A DNA stretch of 64,000 nt from UBA5216 sp043743335 (GTDB taxonomy: Bacteria; Pseudomonadota; Gammaproteobacteria; Burkholderiales; SG8-41): positions 57,600-121,599 of the forward strand of contig JAYTWR010000112.1 of NCBI GenBank assembly GCA_043743335.1. Direction: 5' to 3'. Below the pieces are notes generated by a model. The model saw only the letters and a list, made by a program, of their open reading frames with translations. It did no database searches and was not told the origin of the DNA. The position numbers and the translations under genes are program-made. Numbering within the stretch: position 1 is the stretch's first letter; each line of letters opens with the position of its first letter. Of this stretch, positions 8,556-16,743 are shown piece after piece.

Positions 8556-9667
8556 GACAATGCCCGCTCCGCAATCACCTGGCGCATAATTTCCGTGGCC
8601 AACGGGTTTTGGTGAGCATCCGCCAACTGCATCAAGGCGTCTGGGGTCATGTCAGGCAGATTGGCCAGCGCGTGAGCCGCGCGGTAACGCACCCACCAAT
8701 GCGGGTCGCACAGCATACCTGTCAGCAAATCCCCGTCGTTTGCCACGCCGATGCGCTGTAGGGCCTGCGCCGCGCTGACGCGTACAAACCAAACGTCGTG
8801 GGTGGCGAAACGACGCGCCCAGTGCGCCTCGCGTGGATCGTCGAGCAAACGCAGGCAAGGGGCGATCACTTCTGGCCCCAGCGCGTCTGCGCGGCGCAGC
8901 AGTTGATCGACGGCGGGCATGACGTCTACGTTGTGCGCAATTTCCATCAGCCGCAGGAGGCGCGGCAAACCCGCCTGTGTGTCGGGTTGTTGTGCCGCCG
9001 TCAGCGCCGCGCGAGCGAGCGGCGCGCTGAAAGTGTTCGCGCCCAGATCGGTCAGTGCCAGTGCAATGCGCGACAGCGGCCACTCGGGCCGTTGCGCGAT
9101 CATCAGCAATAACTGCGGCAAATACGCGCCGGGGTCGATTTCAAGCAGCGCGCGCGCGGCGGTAAACGACAACGCTGCCGAGCGATTGTGTGCCATGCGT
9201 TCCAGTTCGGATACCGCCGGCGTGGCGCGCAGATGCCCCAGCGTGGTGGCTGCGATGAGCCGACCACGCACCGAGACGCTGCGCAAACGCTTGAATAAGA
9301 ACGGCCGCACACGAACGCCGATAGCGAACACGCGCAAGTGTTGCAGCGCATCGCCGCGCATCAACTCGTAATGGTGGTTCCATAGTTCCAGAAAGGCGTA
9401 GCGGTCGCGTCGTCGCAAATGCGGGAAAGTGACTGGCGCGGCGACGGCGCACTGTGCCAGCAGCGGGCGCCAGTCTTGGGTAACCCGTAGCGTGCGCCGC
9501 TCATTTAACTTGCGCACCGCACGCAACAGCACGATGCCGATGAGCAGCATGACGACGAGAACGCAGGCGATTGCCGCTGTGTAGGCGGCAATCCGCAATA
9601 CCGGATCAGCCGTCTCAAAAACGATAGCGTAGCCCAAGCCGTACACCCTCGCGGCGGTAGGCGTCAC
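8552..9667 (-). CDS. Membrane-anchored HEAT-repeat protein
   Basis: The protein has one N-terminal membrane helix (AIACVLVVMLLIGIVLL, about residues 33-49), then roughly 300 residues of helical HEAT/Armadillo-like repeats. The clearest are near the end: RFATHDVWFVRVSAAQALQR and DPHWWVRYRAAHALANL. Such repeats usually make protein-protein contacts, here perhaps between the cytoplasmic receiver protein and the glycosyltransferase encoded alongside. The ATG at 9667 would overlap the upstream gene by 53 bases; a TTG at 9598, just past that gene's stop, is an alternative start that keeps the helix. The stop overlaps the GT2 start (ATGA). Confidence 0.75.
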   Translation of the reverse strand: MTPTAARVYGLGYAIVFETADPVLRIAAYTAAIACVLVVMLLIGIVLLRAVRKLNERRTLRVTQDWRPLLAQCAVAAPVTFPHLRRRDRYAFLELWNHHYELMRGDALQHLRVFAIGVRVRPFLFKRLRSVSVRGRLIAATTLGHLRATPAVSELERMAHNRSAALSFTAARALLEIDPGAYLPQLLLMIAQRPEWPLSRIALALTDLGANTFSAPLARAALTAAQQPDTQAGLPRLLRLMEIAHNVDVMPAVDQLLRRADALGPEVIAPCLRLLDDPREAHWARRFATHDVWFVRVSAAQALQRIGVANDGDLLTGMLCDPHWWVRYRAAHALANLPDMTPDALMQLADAHQNPLATEIMRQVIAERALS

Positions 9668-10430
9668 CCTGCCGGTGCGTCAGCAGTTCGTACGTGGCGG
9701 CCCAGTCCCGCGCCAGCCAGTGGCGGCCCGAGAGCGTGGTATTGCGCACTTCGGTGGTGCGCAGCCCCGTGGGCGGCCCGACGTTCTCGACCTCGCGTCC
9801 GGTGGTATAGGAGAGTCCGATATTGCTGACATCGCCGTAGTAGTAATTGAACTGAAAGCGGTGCGCTGCAGCAGACGCGCCGCCTTCGGGCTTGCCGGAA
9901 AACAGCGTGTATGCGCCACGAAAATCGCCCCAGTAACGTTCCAGCGAAAACGTGCGCACATCACTGCCGGTCAGCGTGTATTCGTTGTGGCGCAGGCCTG
10001 CGCCAGCAATCCAGCCGCCGGGGAACGTTTTTTGCAGTTGCGCACCCAGCGAGTATTTGGCGAGCACTCGGTGCGTCGAACTCAGATTGCCTTCGACGAT
10101 TCCGGTCCAGGTGGGCGCCAGCGGATAGTAGAGGCCGCCGTACACATCGTTGTCGAGCAGACCAAAGCGCCGCGTCTCGCGCACGCCGCCGTAAACCGTG
10201 TGGCGCTCACCGAATTTGTGGCTGCCTTCGAGGTATAGATTGCGCCACGCATCGAGCCCCCGGGTGAGTGACTCGTGGCCGTAGCCGGCTTCGATTTCGC
10301 TGCGCGGGATGTTGCGGTCCAAACCTGCCGCGCTGGCGGTTTTTGTGGCGAGTGCGGGCAGCAGGGCAAGCACGCCCACCATGCCTACCATGGCGGGCCG
10401 GGCGAGCCTTGTGCGTAGACTACGGTTCAA
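9615..10430 (-). CDS. YaiO-family outer-membrane beta-barrel
   Basis: This 271-residue protein has a signal peptide (ALLPALATKTASAAG, cleavage near 35) followed by alternating aromatic/polar strands such as HTVYGGVRETRRFG and FQFNYYYGDVSNIGLSYTTG, and it ends in LGLRYRF with the terminal Phe used for barrel insertion. Pattern and length match the YaiO family of outer-membrane proteins, which often accompany exopolysaccharide or surface-attachment genes. In this operon it would be the outer-membrane partner of the GT2 synthase. Its ATG overlaps the receiver-protein stop by 4 bases. Confidence 0.8.
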   Translation of the reverse strand: MNRSLRTRLARPAMVGMVGVLALLPALATKTASAAGLDRNIPRSEIEAGYGHESLTRGLDAWRNLYLEGSHKFGERHTVYGGVRETRRFGLLDNDVYGGLYYPLAPTWTGIVEGNLSSTHRVLAKYSLGAQLQKTFPGGWIAGAGLRHNEYTLTGSDVRTFSLERYWGDFRGAYTLFSGKPEGGASAAAHRFQFNYYYGDVSNIGLSYTTGREVENVGPPTGLRTTEVRNTTLSGRHWLARDWAATYELLTHRQGDAYRREGVRLGLRYRF

Positions 10431-10825
10431 GACGGTTTTCTCATCAGACGTTTGATACGGGCGCGCAATTCTTCGGGCTTGAATGGTTTGACGATGTATT
10501 CGCTAGCACCGGCATCCAGCGCCCGCACCACGTCGCGCTCCTGCGAACGCGCAGTCAGCATGATAACCGGTACGGCGGCCCATGCGGCGCGTTCGCGGAT
10601 CACGTTCAGCACATGAAAGCCGTCGGCGTGCGGCAACATGACATCGAGCATGATTAACGCTGGCGGTTCCGCCGCCGCTGCGATCCACTTCTGTGCAAGA
10701 TCGCCGTCTGTGGCCACAGCCACGGTAAAGCCTTCGCGCTCTAGAATGAAGCGCAACAGGTAGGCCAGATCGCTGTCGTCTTCGACGCACAGCGCCAGCG
10801 GCTTTCCGGTTGTGGCAGCGGTCAT
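10427..10825 (-). CDS. Single-domain CheY-like response regulator
   Basis: The 132-residue protein is a receiver domain with no output domain: acidic pocket EDD (15-17), phospho-acceptor D61 (LIMLDVMLP), T91 and K113 (IVKPFKP). The ATG at 10825 begins exactly the receiver fold; longer upstream reading gives non-conserved sequence. As first gene of the polysaccharide operon it probably transmits a phosphorylation signal to the HEAT-repeat protein or synthase by contact rather than by DNA binding. No histidine kinase is in the window. The 194 bases upstream form a divergent intergenic region with the first Bug gene. Confidence 0.9.
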   Translation of the reverse strand: MTAATTGKPLALCVEDDSDLAYLLRFILEREGFTVAVATDGDLAQKWIAAAAEPPALIMLDVMLPHADGFHVLNVIRERAAWAAVPVIMLTARSQERDVVRALDAGASEYIVKPFKPEELRARIKRLMRKPS

Positions 10826-11019
10826 GGCGGAATTATCGGCGAAAGCGGCGGCGGATGCCTGCCACCTGTCGTGAATTTTGTGTGGAATTAGGCATTTCGT
10901 TACGCTCGCGGTTTGCGCAATCAGCGCTGGCCGCGATTTGTCGCGCGGGTTTCCCTGATCACCGATCCCGACTACACTTTGTTGCGCTACACAAACATGG
11001 CTCGCCAAGGAGAAATCTC

Positions 11020-11652
11020 GTGACCCATCCACCCCGCGTTGACGCTGCAGGATGTTGCCGAATCAATGACGCAACAGCAGGACTGACGGCCTGCGTGCTG
11101 GTCTTGCTGTCGGGCACGGCGGCGGCGCAGAAGTACCCATCGCAACCCATTGAACTGGTGGCGCACACGGCACCCGGCGGCGGCACCGATCAGTTTGTGC
11201 GGCTGACGGCAGACATTTTTACGCGCGAGAAAATGGTGTCACAGGCACCGGTGGTATCCAACCGGCCCGGTGGCAGCGGCGCGCTCGCGTTCAACTACGT
11301 CAAGGGCAAGCGCGGCGATCCGCATGTGCTGATGTCCGTATCCACCGGCGTGTTCATGTCGGCAGTGATGCGGCCGGACTTGGGGCTATCCATCGAAGAC
11401 TTCACGCCAGTCGCGTTTTTGGCGATGGACCCGCAGGTGGTGGCGGTCACCGGCGACAGCAAATTCAACAACGTGAAAGATTTGATCGAAACCGCCAAGC
11501 GCGAACCCAACACCCTAGTCAGCGCCATTGCCTCGGCCACCGGCTCGGCACGACTCTTCCAATACAGGCTCGAAAAAGAAACCGGCGCACGCTTCAAGTA
11601 CGTATCTTTCAAAAGCGGCTTTCTTGCGCACGTGGGTTTGCTGAAGAAGTAG
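11020..11652 (+). pseudogene. Bug/TctC-type receptor with in-frame internal deletion
   Basis: Bug receptors are periplasmic solute-binding proteins of about 300 residues after the signal peptide; this gene gives only 210 in total. The start is GTG at 11020 with AAGGAG upstream, then a signal peptide (LTACVLVLLSGTAAAQ) and lobe-1 motifs HTAPGGGTDQFVR and SNRPGGSGALA. The sequence follows the family as far as FKYVSFKSG and jumps at once to FLAHVGLLKK, which looks like a normal family C-terminus (compare LVELELAKK in the next gene). About 100-110 residues of lobe 2 are missing while the frame is kept. The product could hardly close around a ligand, so I call it a pseudogene. Confidence 0.75.
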
Positions 11653-11669
11653 CGGCAACAGAAAATAAT

Positions 11670-11697
11670 GTAACTAATTGATTTTATTGATAATTTT
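11670..11697 (+). repeat. AT-rich IHF-like element, copy 5
   Basis: It begins GTAACTAATTGATTTTATTG, the full consensus, then an AT-rich tail that runs directly into the ATG at 11698. IHF core exact on the minus strand. No ribosome-binding site separates it from the start. Confidence 0.9.
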
Positions 11698-12675
11698 ATG
11701 GTTAAATTTCTGCTTGGATGGATTGCCCTGGTCGGCGTTTGCGCCCATACCGCCAACGCGCAAGGCTGGAAGCCCGACGCACCGGTGGAGATTATCGTTA
11801 ACTGCGCACCGGGCTGCGGACCGGATCGCATGGCGCGGCTGATGCAGGGCGTGTTGCAGACGCACAAATGGGTGGACCCGGCGGTCACCGTGCAAAACCG
11901 CACGGGCGGCGGCGGCGCGGTGGCGCAAACTTATTTGAATCAGTTTGCCGGCAACGGCCACTATATTTTTCACACCGGCAAATCGGTGCTGACCACGCAC
12001 GCCATGGGCCGCAGCGTCGCGCCCTACACCGACCTCACGCCCATCGCCAATTTGTTTGGCGAATACATCGGTGTCGCAGTGAAAGCAGATTCGACGATCA
12101 AGTCGGGCCGTGATTTGATCGAGCGGCTTAAAAAAGACCCGGCGGCGGTGAGCTTCGGCATCGCCACCAGCATCGGCAACACCAACCATCAGGGCGTGGC
12201 GGGCGCGTTAAAAGCGGTCGGCGTGGATGTGCGCAAAACACGCAACGTGGTGTTTCAGTCAGGCGCGCTGGCGATTACCGCCATGCTCGGCGGACATATC
12301 GATGCGGTGCCGGTGTCAGTTGGCAGTTGGGCGCCGCACCTGAAAACCGGTGCGGTGCGCGTGATCGCGGTATCGTCGGCGGAGCGGCTGCCGGGGTTTT
12401 TTGCCGGCATTCCCACGTGGCGCGAGCAGGGTGCCCATTCGGTGGTGTCTAACTGGCGTGGCGTGTTCGGGCCGCGCAAAATGACGCCTTCGCAAGTGGC
12501 GTATTGGGAGGCGGCTTTTCAGAAGCTGGTCGACAGCGCCGAGTGGAAAGCAGAAATGGTCAACCTCAACGGCCTGTCGGAATTCATGGGCGCGGCGCGT
12601 ATGCGCAAGTACATGGAAGAAGACTACGCCGAGATCAAGGCGTTTCTGGTTGAGTTGGAATTGGCCAAAAAATAA
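11698..12675 (+). CDS. Bug/TctC-type periplasmic receptor
   Basis: A 325-residue receptor with signal peptide LLGWIALVGVCAHTANAQG. Its ligand-loop motif is unusual for the family, NCAPGCGPDRMARLMQ instead of PFPPGGGSD, and the second motif is QNRTGGGGAVAQTYLNQ. It is closest in style to the internally deleted gene before it and to the receptor at 25210-26175 (both have TAPGGG and C-termini ending in LKK or LAK), so these three form a subgroup. Bug proteins bind small, usually carboxylated, molecules; the ligand here is unknown. The ATG follows directly on an AT-rich element and has no visible ribosome-binding site. Confidence 0.85.
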   Translation: MVKFLLGWIALVGVCAHTANAQGWKPDAPVEIIVNCAPGCGPDRMARLMQGVLQTHKWVDPAVTVQNRTGGGGAVAQTYLNQFAGNGHYIFHTGKSVLTTHAMGRSVAPYTDLTPIANLFGEYIGVAVKADSTIKSGRDLIERLKKDPAAVSFGIATSIGNTNHQGVAGALKAVGVDVRKTRNVVFQSGALAITAMLGGHIDAVPVSVGSWAPHLKTGAVRVIAVSSAERLPGFFAGIPTWREQGAHSVVSNWRGVFGPRKMTPSQVAYWEAAFQKLVDSAEWKAEMVNLNGLSEFMGAARMRKYMEEDYAEIKAFLVELELAKK

Positions 12676-12774
12676 CGGCAGCGTTGCGTGAAAATCCACC
12701 CGGTTGGTTGGAGCGCTTTGCGTTGTAATCGGATACGCTTGCACATCAATGGCTCATCAAGGAGTTAAAACATT

Positions 12775-12794
12775 GTTTAAAATCAATTACTTAT
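12775..12794 (-). repeat. AT-rich IHF-like element, copy 6
   Basis: GTTTAAAATCAATTACTTAT overlaps the ATG at 12793. It lies between a good AAGGAG site (12759-12764) and that ATG. Removing about 21 bases would restore AAGGAG-TTAAAAC-ATG with ideal 7-base spacing. Confidence 0.9.
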
Positions 12795-13788
12795 GACATA
12801 CCCCTCCAACGGATTGCATCTGCAGGGCCCGCTGGGTGGGTGTGCGTTGTGGATCGCAGCGTGCGCTGGCGCAGGGGCGCAGACGCCTGCGCCATGGCCT
12901 GCCAAGCCCGTGCGTATCGTCAACCCCTACACCGCGGGCGGCGGCGTGGATGTGGTGGGCCGTGCGATCGCCAATCAATTGAGCGAAGTGTGGGGTCAGC
13001 CGGTGATTACCGACAACCGCCCCGGCGCAGGCACCACGGTCGGCATGGAAATCGTCGCCCATGCCGTGCCGGACGGCTACACGTTGCTGGTCAGCAACGG
13101 TTCGGTCGCCACGGCGCCCGCGCTGTATAAAAAGCTTTCATACAACGTGGTGAATGATTTGGCCCCCGTGTCGCTGGCGGTGCAATCGCCCTATGTGCTG
13201 ACGGTGCACCCGAGTGTCAAAGTCGCGTCGGTGCCGGAACTCGTTACCCTTGCACGCACGCAGCCCGGCAAACTGAGCTACGGCTCGGTAGGCGTTGGCT
13301 CGCTAGCACATCTGATGATGGCGTTGTTCAAATCGCAAACCAAAACCGACATGGTGCACGTGCCGTACAAGGGTGGCGCGCCTTCGACCACCGGGCTGCT
13401 CTCCGGCGAGATACAGGCGATTTTCAGCCCCATCTCAACCATGCTACCGCACGCCAAAGCGGGCCGTGCACGTGTGATCGCGGTGAGTAGCGCCAAGCGC
13501 GTGGAACTCGCGCCGGAAATACCGTCGGTAGCGGAACAGGGCATCGCCGGATTTGACGGCACCAGTTGGTACCCGTTTTTCGCTCCGGCGCGAACGCCCC
13601 TCGCTATTGTGCAAAAAATCAACGGCGATATTCATCGCGTCCTGCAAAAGCCCGAAGTGCGTAGCCGCTTTCTTGCGCTGGGCATGATCCCGGTGGGCGG
13701 CGCGCCGGAAGTGCTGCGCGATTATCTGGATGTTGAGATCAAGCGCTGGGGAAAAGTGATCGCGTCTACAGGGGTGCAGGCGGAGTGA
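12793..13788 (+). CDS. Bug/TctC-type periplasmic receptor
   Basis: A full-length receptor (331 residues) with the standard motif set: NPYTAGGGVDVVGRAI, ITDNRPGAGTTVGME, VPDGYTLLVSNG, VHVPYKGGAP and the C-terminal IKRWGKVIASTGVQAE. The predicted N-terminus is a weak signal peptide (GGCALWIAACAGAGAQ) without the usual basic start, which may reflect damage around the start, because the AT-rich element separates the ribosome-binding site from the ATG by about 28 bases. It is the third + strand receptor in a row, convergent with ccdAB downstream. Ligand unknown. Confidence 0.85.
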   Translation: MTYPSNGLHLQGPLGGCALWIAACAGAGAQTPAPWPAKPVRIVNPYTAGGGVDVVGRAIANQLSEVWGQPVITDNRPGAGTTVGMEIVAHAVPDGYTLLVSNGSVATAPALYKKLSYNVVNDLAPVSLAVQSPYVLTVHPSVKVASVPELVTLARTQPGKLSYGSVGVGSLAHLMMALFKSQTKTDMVHVPYKGGAPSTTGLLSGEIQAIFSPISTMLPHAKAGRARVIAVSSAKRVELAPEIPSVAEQGIAGFDGTSWYPFFAPARTPLAIVQKINGDIHRVLQKPEVRSRFLALGMIPVGGAPEVLRDYLDVEIKRWGKVIASTGVQAE

Positions 13789-13829
13789 GGGGGAATCTTC
13801 GCCTGTGTGATACGCCGAAAGCGCTGTTG

Positions 13830-14150
13830 CTATTTCCAAGCTTGGCTAAACAGTTCGTCTAATGCCGCGAGAATGTGTGAAGCGTCCTCGCGTAGTGTTC
13901 CCACACGCGCACCGAGTTGATTGCATGGGACAGATACGATTTCTAGTGGATGCAGCACTACAGCAGTACTGCGAATTTTGAACACAGGGTTGAAAGCCGC
14001 AAGGCCTGTTTGTCCAACCGCAGTGGCAAGCACCAAGGGCACAACAACTCTGCGTCGGTAGTCATCGAACTGGGCAGACTGCACAATCACCACAAACGGA
14101 ATGGTATCCTTATGCTTGCCGGTGTTTCGGTGCACATCGAATTGCGCCAT
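13830..14150 (-). CDS. ccdB: CcdB-family toxin
   Basis: The 106-residue protein matches CcdB in length and pattern: FDVHRNTG at the start, FVVIVQSAQFDDYRRRVVVPL where CcdB has its DVQSD and RRMVIPL strands, and a helical C-terminus ending in LDELFSQAWK, similar to the C-terminal gyrase-contacting part of CcdB. CcdB toxins poison DNA gyrase. Its ATG overlaps the antitoxin stop (TGATG), the normal coupled arrangement. It is convergent with the receptor gene to its left, with 41 bases between stops. Confidence 0.85.
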   Translation of the reverse strand: MAQFDVHRNTGKHKDTIPFVVIVQSAQFDDYRRRVVVPLVLATAVGQTGLAAFNPVFKIRSTAVVLHPLEIVSVPCNQLGARVGTLREDASHILAALDELFSQAWK

Positions 14151-14401
14151 CAGAGAGAAGAATACTCGTCGGCTATGGAACCGCGTTGGGCGTTGAAGTT
14201 ATTCCAGGCAGCCACGGTTGTTTCCATTGCCTTGGATTTGGCCAAGCGTTCCTTGTTTTGGCGGGCGACGTAATCCGCAAGCAATGACTCAACGACGCCG
14301 GACAAGTTGCCCGTTACAGCCCTAGCCTCGTTAACCAATTGCACGTTCAGCGTGAGATTCACCGGGCGCTTGCGTGCTGGTGTGTTAAGCGTCATTTTCA
14401 T
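14150..14401 (-). CDS. ccdA: CcdA-family antitoxin
   Basis: This 83-residue antitoxin has a ribbon-helix-helix-like N-terminus (RPVNLTLNVQLVNEAR) for DNA binding and a charged C-terminal tail (ETTVAAWNNFNAQRGSIADE) of the kind that wraps the CcdB toxin; the W-N-x-F-x-x-x-x-G pattern is shared with CcdA. The start at 14401 is chosen over the upstream ATG because GGAGA stands at proper distance. Upstream, GTATACGCATAC (about 14425-14436) is a near-palindrome that may be the autoregulatory operator. Confidence 0.85.
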   Translation of the reverse strand: MKMTLNTPARKRPVNLTLNVQLVNEARAVTGNLSGVVESLLADYVARQNKERLAKSKAMETTVAAWNNFNAQRGSIADEYSSL

Positions 14402-14424
14402 GCGATTTCTCCTCAATGCGCATT

Positions 14425-14436
14425 GTATACGCATAC
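14425..14436. promoter_or_regulatory. Candidate ccdAB operator
   Basis: GTATACGCATAC is an imperfect palindrome 24 bases upstream of the ccdA ATG. CcdA proteins repress their own promoter by binding such sites. Inferred only from position and symmetry. Confidence 0.35.
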
Positions 14437-14461
14437 TTTGCCAAGGGGAACGATCATGCTC

Positions 14462-14482
14462 CGGACGCAATGTTAGCGTCCG
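14462..14482. other. GC-rich hairpin between the LLM gene end and ccdAB
   Basis: CGGACGC, a 7-base loop, then GCGTCCG make a perfect 7-bp stem 18 bases past the stop of the flavin oxidoreductase gene. It lacks a T-run on the minus strand, so it may be a Rho-assisted terminator or an RNA-stabilising hairpin. Confidence 0.45.
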
Positions 14483-14500
14483 CTTTAAATACGTTGCGCT

Positions 14501-15556
14501 TTAATGCGTCGCCGCCACCTTGCCCTTAAACTGCGGCGCGACCTTGCGCATAAACAATTCAATGCTGTGCGCCGCCACCTCATAAGGCATGGGCCCCAAG
14601 CGAAACACCAGTATCAATCCGCCGACGCCAATCTTGTCGATTTCGGCAATCGCCTCGGCTACGGTATCCGGCGATCCGCACAAGATGGAATGTTGTTGCT
14701 GATCGCGCGCTGGCGTGGCGGTTTCCTGCTTTAACAGCAAGCCCTGCTCGGCGTAGACTTTCTTGCGCATGGCGGCGCGGAATTCCTGCTGAGTTTCCCA
14801 TGCGGGCATGGCGATGCGCCGCGCTTCGGCGTCGGTTTCGCCGACGAAAATGTTTTTCCATATCCACGTGTTATCGACGTTGCGCGCGATGGTGGCTTCA
14901 TCAAAGCCGCAATCGCGTTGCGTCTTGCGATACAAATCCATGCGGTGTTGGGTGACTTCGTTGGTTTGAATGTTCATCAAAAACGGCCGGCCCTCGCGCG
15001 CCATACCGAGCATGGCCTCTTCGCCGGAGCAGGCGCGCACAATCGCCGGGTGCGGTTTGGTATAGGGGCGCGGGCGCAGCATGGGCAATTTGATATCCCA
15101 GTATTTGCCTTTGTGTTGATAGTTTTCAGTTGTCCAAGCCTTGATCATGATGTCTTCGGCTTCGATCAGGCGTTCGTAAGCCTCTTTGGGGTCGATGCCG
15201 TAGCCCTGATAGTCGTACACGTTGTAAGCCGTGCCGCGCCCCAAGCCGACAAGCAGGCGGCCCTTGCTGATGTTGTCGATCAGCGCCATCTGTTCGGCCA
15301 TGCGGATCGGGTGGTGCAGCGACATTTGCGCCACCGCAAAACCAATGTTGATTTGCTTGGTGCTTGCCGCGAGCGCGGCGGCAAAAGTCACCGGGTCAAC
15401 GTAGGCGCAAATGCCGTCGAAGTGATGCTCGGCGAGCCACAGCATGTCCATGCCGAGCTGATCGCAGAGTTGCCCTTCGCGCAGGGCTTCGTCGATGACT
15501 TGATCGTCTTTGTTTGCGTCCATTGACGCTGTGAACAAGAAGTTGCTGAATTTCAT
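14501..15556 (-). CDS. LLM-class flavin-dependent oxidoreductase (luciferase-like)
   Basis: The 351-residue protein fits the bacterial luciferase-like (LLM) family: an FMN-dependent TIM barrel that accepts reduced flavin and oxygenates or oxidises small molecules. Visible family features are WLAEHHFDG near residue 40, INIGFAVAQMSLHHPIRMAEQ, LIDNISKGRLLVGLGRGTA (about residue 95) and CGSPDTVAEAIAEI near the end. It is transcribed from the same strand as the Bug receptor just upstream, with 15 bases between them, so receptor and monooxygenase probably act on one substrate. No flavin reductase is adjacent. Start ATG 15556 is preceded by GGAAA. Confidence 0.85.
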   Translation of the reverse strand: MKFSNFLFTASMDANKDDQVIDEALREGQLCDQLGMDMLWLAEHHFDGICAYVDPVTFAAALAASTKQINIGFAVAQMSLHHPIRMAEQMALIDNISKGRLLVGLGRGTAYNVYDYQGYGIDPKEAYERLIEAEDIMIKAWTTENYQHKGKYWDIKLPMLRPRPYTKPHPAIVRACSGEEAMLGMAREGRPFLMNIQTNEVTQHRMDLYRKTQRDCGFDEATIARNVDNTWIWKNIFVGETDAEARRIAMPAWETQQEFRAAMRKKVYAEQGLLLKQETATPARDQQQHSILCGSPDTVAEAIAEIDKIGVGGLILVFRLGPMPYEVAAHSIELFMRKVAPQFKGKVAATH

Positions 15557-15571
15557 GGTGTCGTTTCCGGT

Positions 15572-16561
15572 TTAATCGGCGCGTATGCCCGCTTCGCGTG
15601 CCACGCGCGTCCATTTTTCGAGTTCTGCATACAGCATTTTGGTGTAGTCCGCGCTTGACAGCGGCCACGGTTCGGCACCTTCGGCGGCGAGGCGTTGCGC
15701 TGAATCCGGCTGCGTGAGTATGCCGGTGATTTCTGTGTTGAGCCGGGCGAGTATCGGCGCCGGCAAGCCGGCCGGCCCGACGATGCCCCACCAGGTAGAG
15801 ACTTCAAATCCTGGCACGCTGTCCGCAATCGGTGGAATCGACGGTGCCAACGGCGAACGTTTGGTGCTGGTGATGCCGAGAGACTTCACCTTGCCGGCGC
15901 GTATTTGCGTGAGCGACAGCGGCAGCGTGGCAAACATCACATTGACTTCGCCGTTCATCACCGCAAAAAAAGCCGGTGCGCCGCCTTTGTGCGGCACATG
16001 CAGCATTTGCGCGCCCACGGCGCGCGCGAACAAAGCGCCAGCGTAGTGATTGATGCTGCCGTTACCCGCCGACGAATACGTCACTGCATCGGCCCGGGAT
16101 TTCGCCAAATCGATCAAGGCTCTCACACCGGTGGGCGCAAACGAGGGCAGCGTCGTCAGCATCAGCGGCCCAATCGCGAGGGGTGTGATCGGCGTAAATG
16201 ATTTCACCGGATGAAACGGCAGATTCTTGTAAATCGGCGCGCTCATCACTTGTGAGCTCGACATCAAAAACAGCGTGTAGCCGTCGGGCGTGGCACGTGC
16301 CGCCAAATCCGCGCCGATGGTGCCGCTGGCCCCAGGACGGTTATCAATGACCACTTGCTGACCTAGGCGTTCAGCCAGTTTGCCGCACACAAAGCGCCCC
16401 ACCACATCAACGCTGCTGCCCGGCGGAAAGCCGGAAATCGCGCGGATGGGGCGTGAGGGGTAGGCCGGCCCGGTGCCCGTCGCGGCTGCGCCCGTTTGCG
16501 CTTGCACCGCCGTGGCGACAGCCAGCCAAGCCGTCGCCCCGATTACGCTTCGTGTCAGCAT
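15572..16561 (-). CDS. Bug/TctC-type periplasmic receptor
   Basis: A 329-residue receptor. The ATG at 16561 has GGAGGAA 8 bases upstream and opens a clean signal peptide (LTRSVIGATAWLAVATAVQA); longer upstream readings look non-coding. Family motifs are AISGFPPGSSVDVVGRF, VIDNRPGASGTIGADLA, TPDGYTLFLMSSS and MLHVPHKGGAP, ending in WTRVAREAGIRAD. It is first in a two-gene operon with the LLM oxidoreductase. Ligand unknown, presumably the oxidoreductase substrate or a relative. Confidence 0.9.
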   Translation of the reverse strand: MLTRSVIGATAWLAVATAVQAQTGAAATGTGPAYPSRPIRAISGFPPGSSVDVVGRFVCGKLAERLGQQVVIDNRPGASGTIGADLAARATPDGYTLFLMSSSQVMSAPIYKNLPFHPVKSFTPITPLAIGPLMLTTLPSFAPTGVRALIDLAKSRADAVTYSSAGNGSINHYAGALFARAVGAQMLHVPHKGGAPAFFAVMNGEVNVMFATLPLSLTQIRAGKVKSLGITSTKRSPLAPSIPPIADSVPGFEVSTWWGIVGPAGLPAPILARLNTEITGILTQPDSAQRLAAEGAEPWPLSSADYTKMLYAELEKWTRVAREAGIRAD

Positions 16562-16705
16562 CAACGCAGTTCCTCCGGCAGGTGGTGAGCGCAATGTAAC
16601 ATCCCGCCGCACCGTTGGGTCTGCATCGGGTTCGCCGGCTGCCGGCGCGCGAGTGCGATAATCGCATGCTGCGCAAGGCATTGCACCGTCATGGGCGGAT
16701 ACATC

Positions 16706-16743
16706 GTAACTAATTGATTTTAAATGATTTTAAATGATTTTTT
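16706..16743 (+). repeat. AT-rich IHF-like element, copy 7, with internal 10-bp repeats
   Basis: It begins GTAACTAATTGATTTTAAAT, then repeats AAATGATTTT in tandem up to the GTG start at 16744. IHF core exact. It fills the whole space where the ribosome-binding site of the MFS gene should be. Confidence 0.85.
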
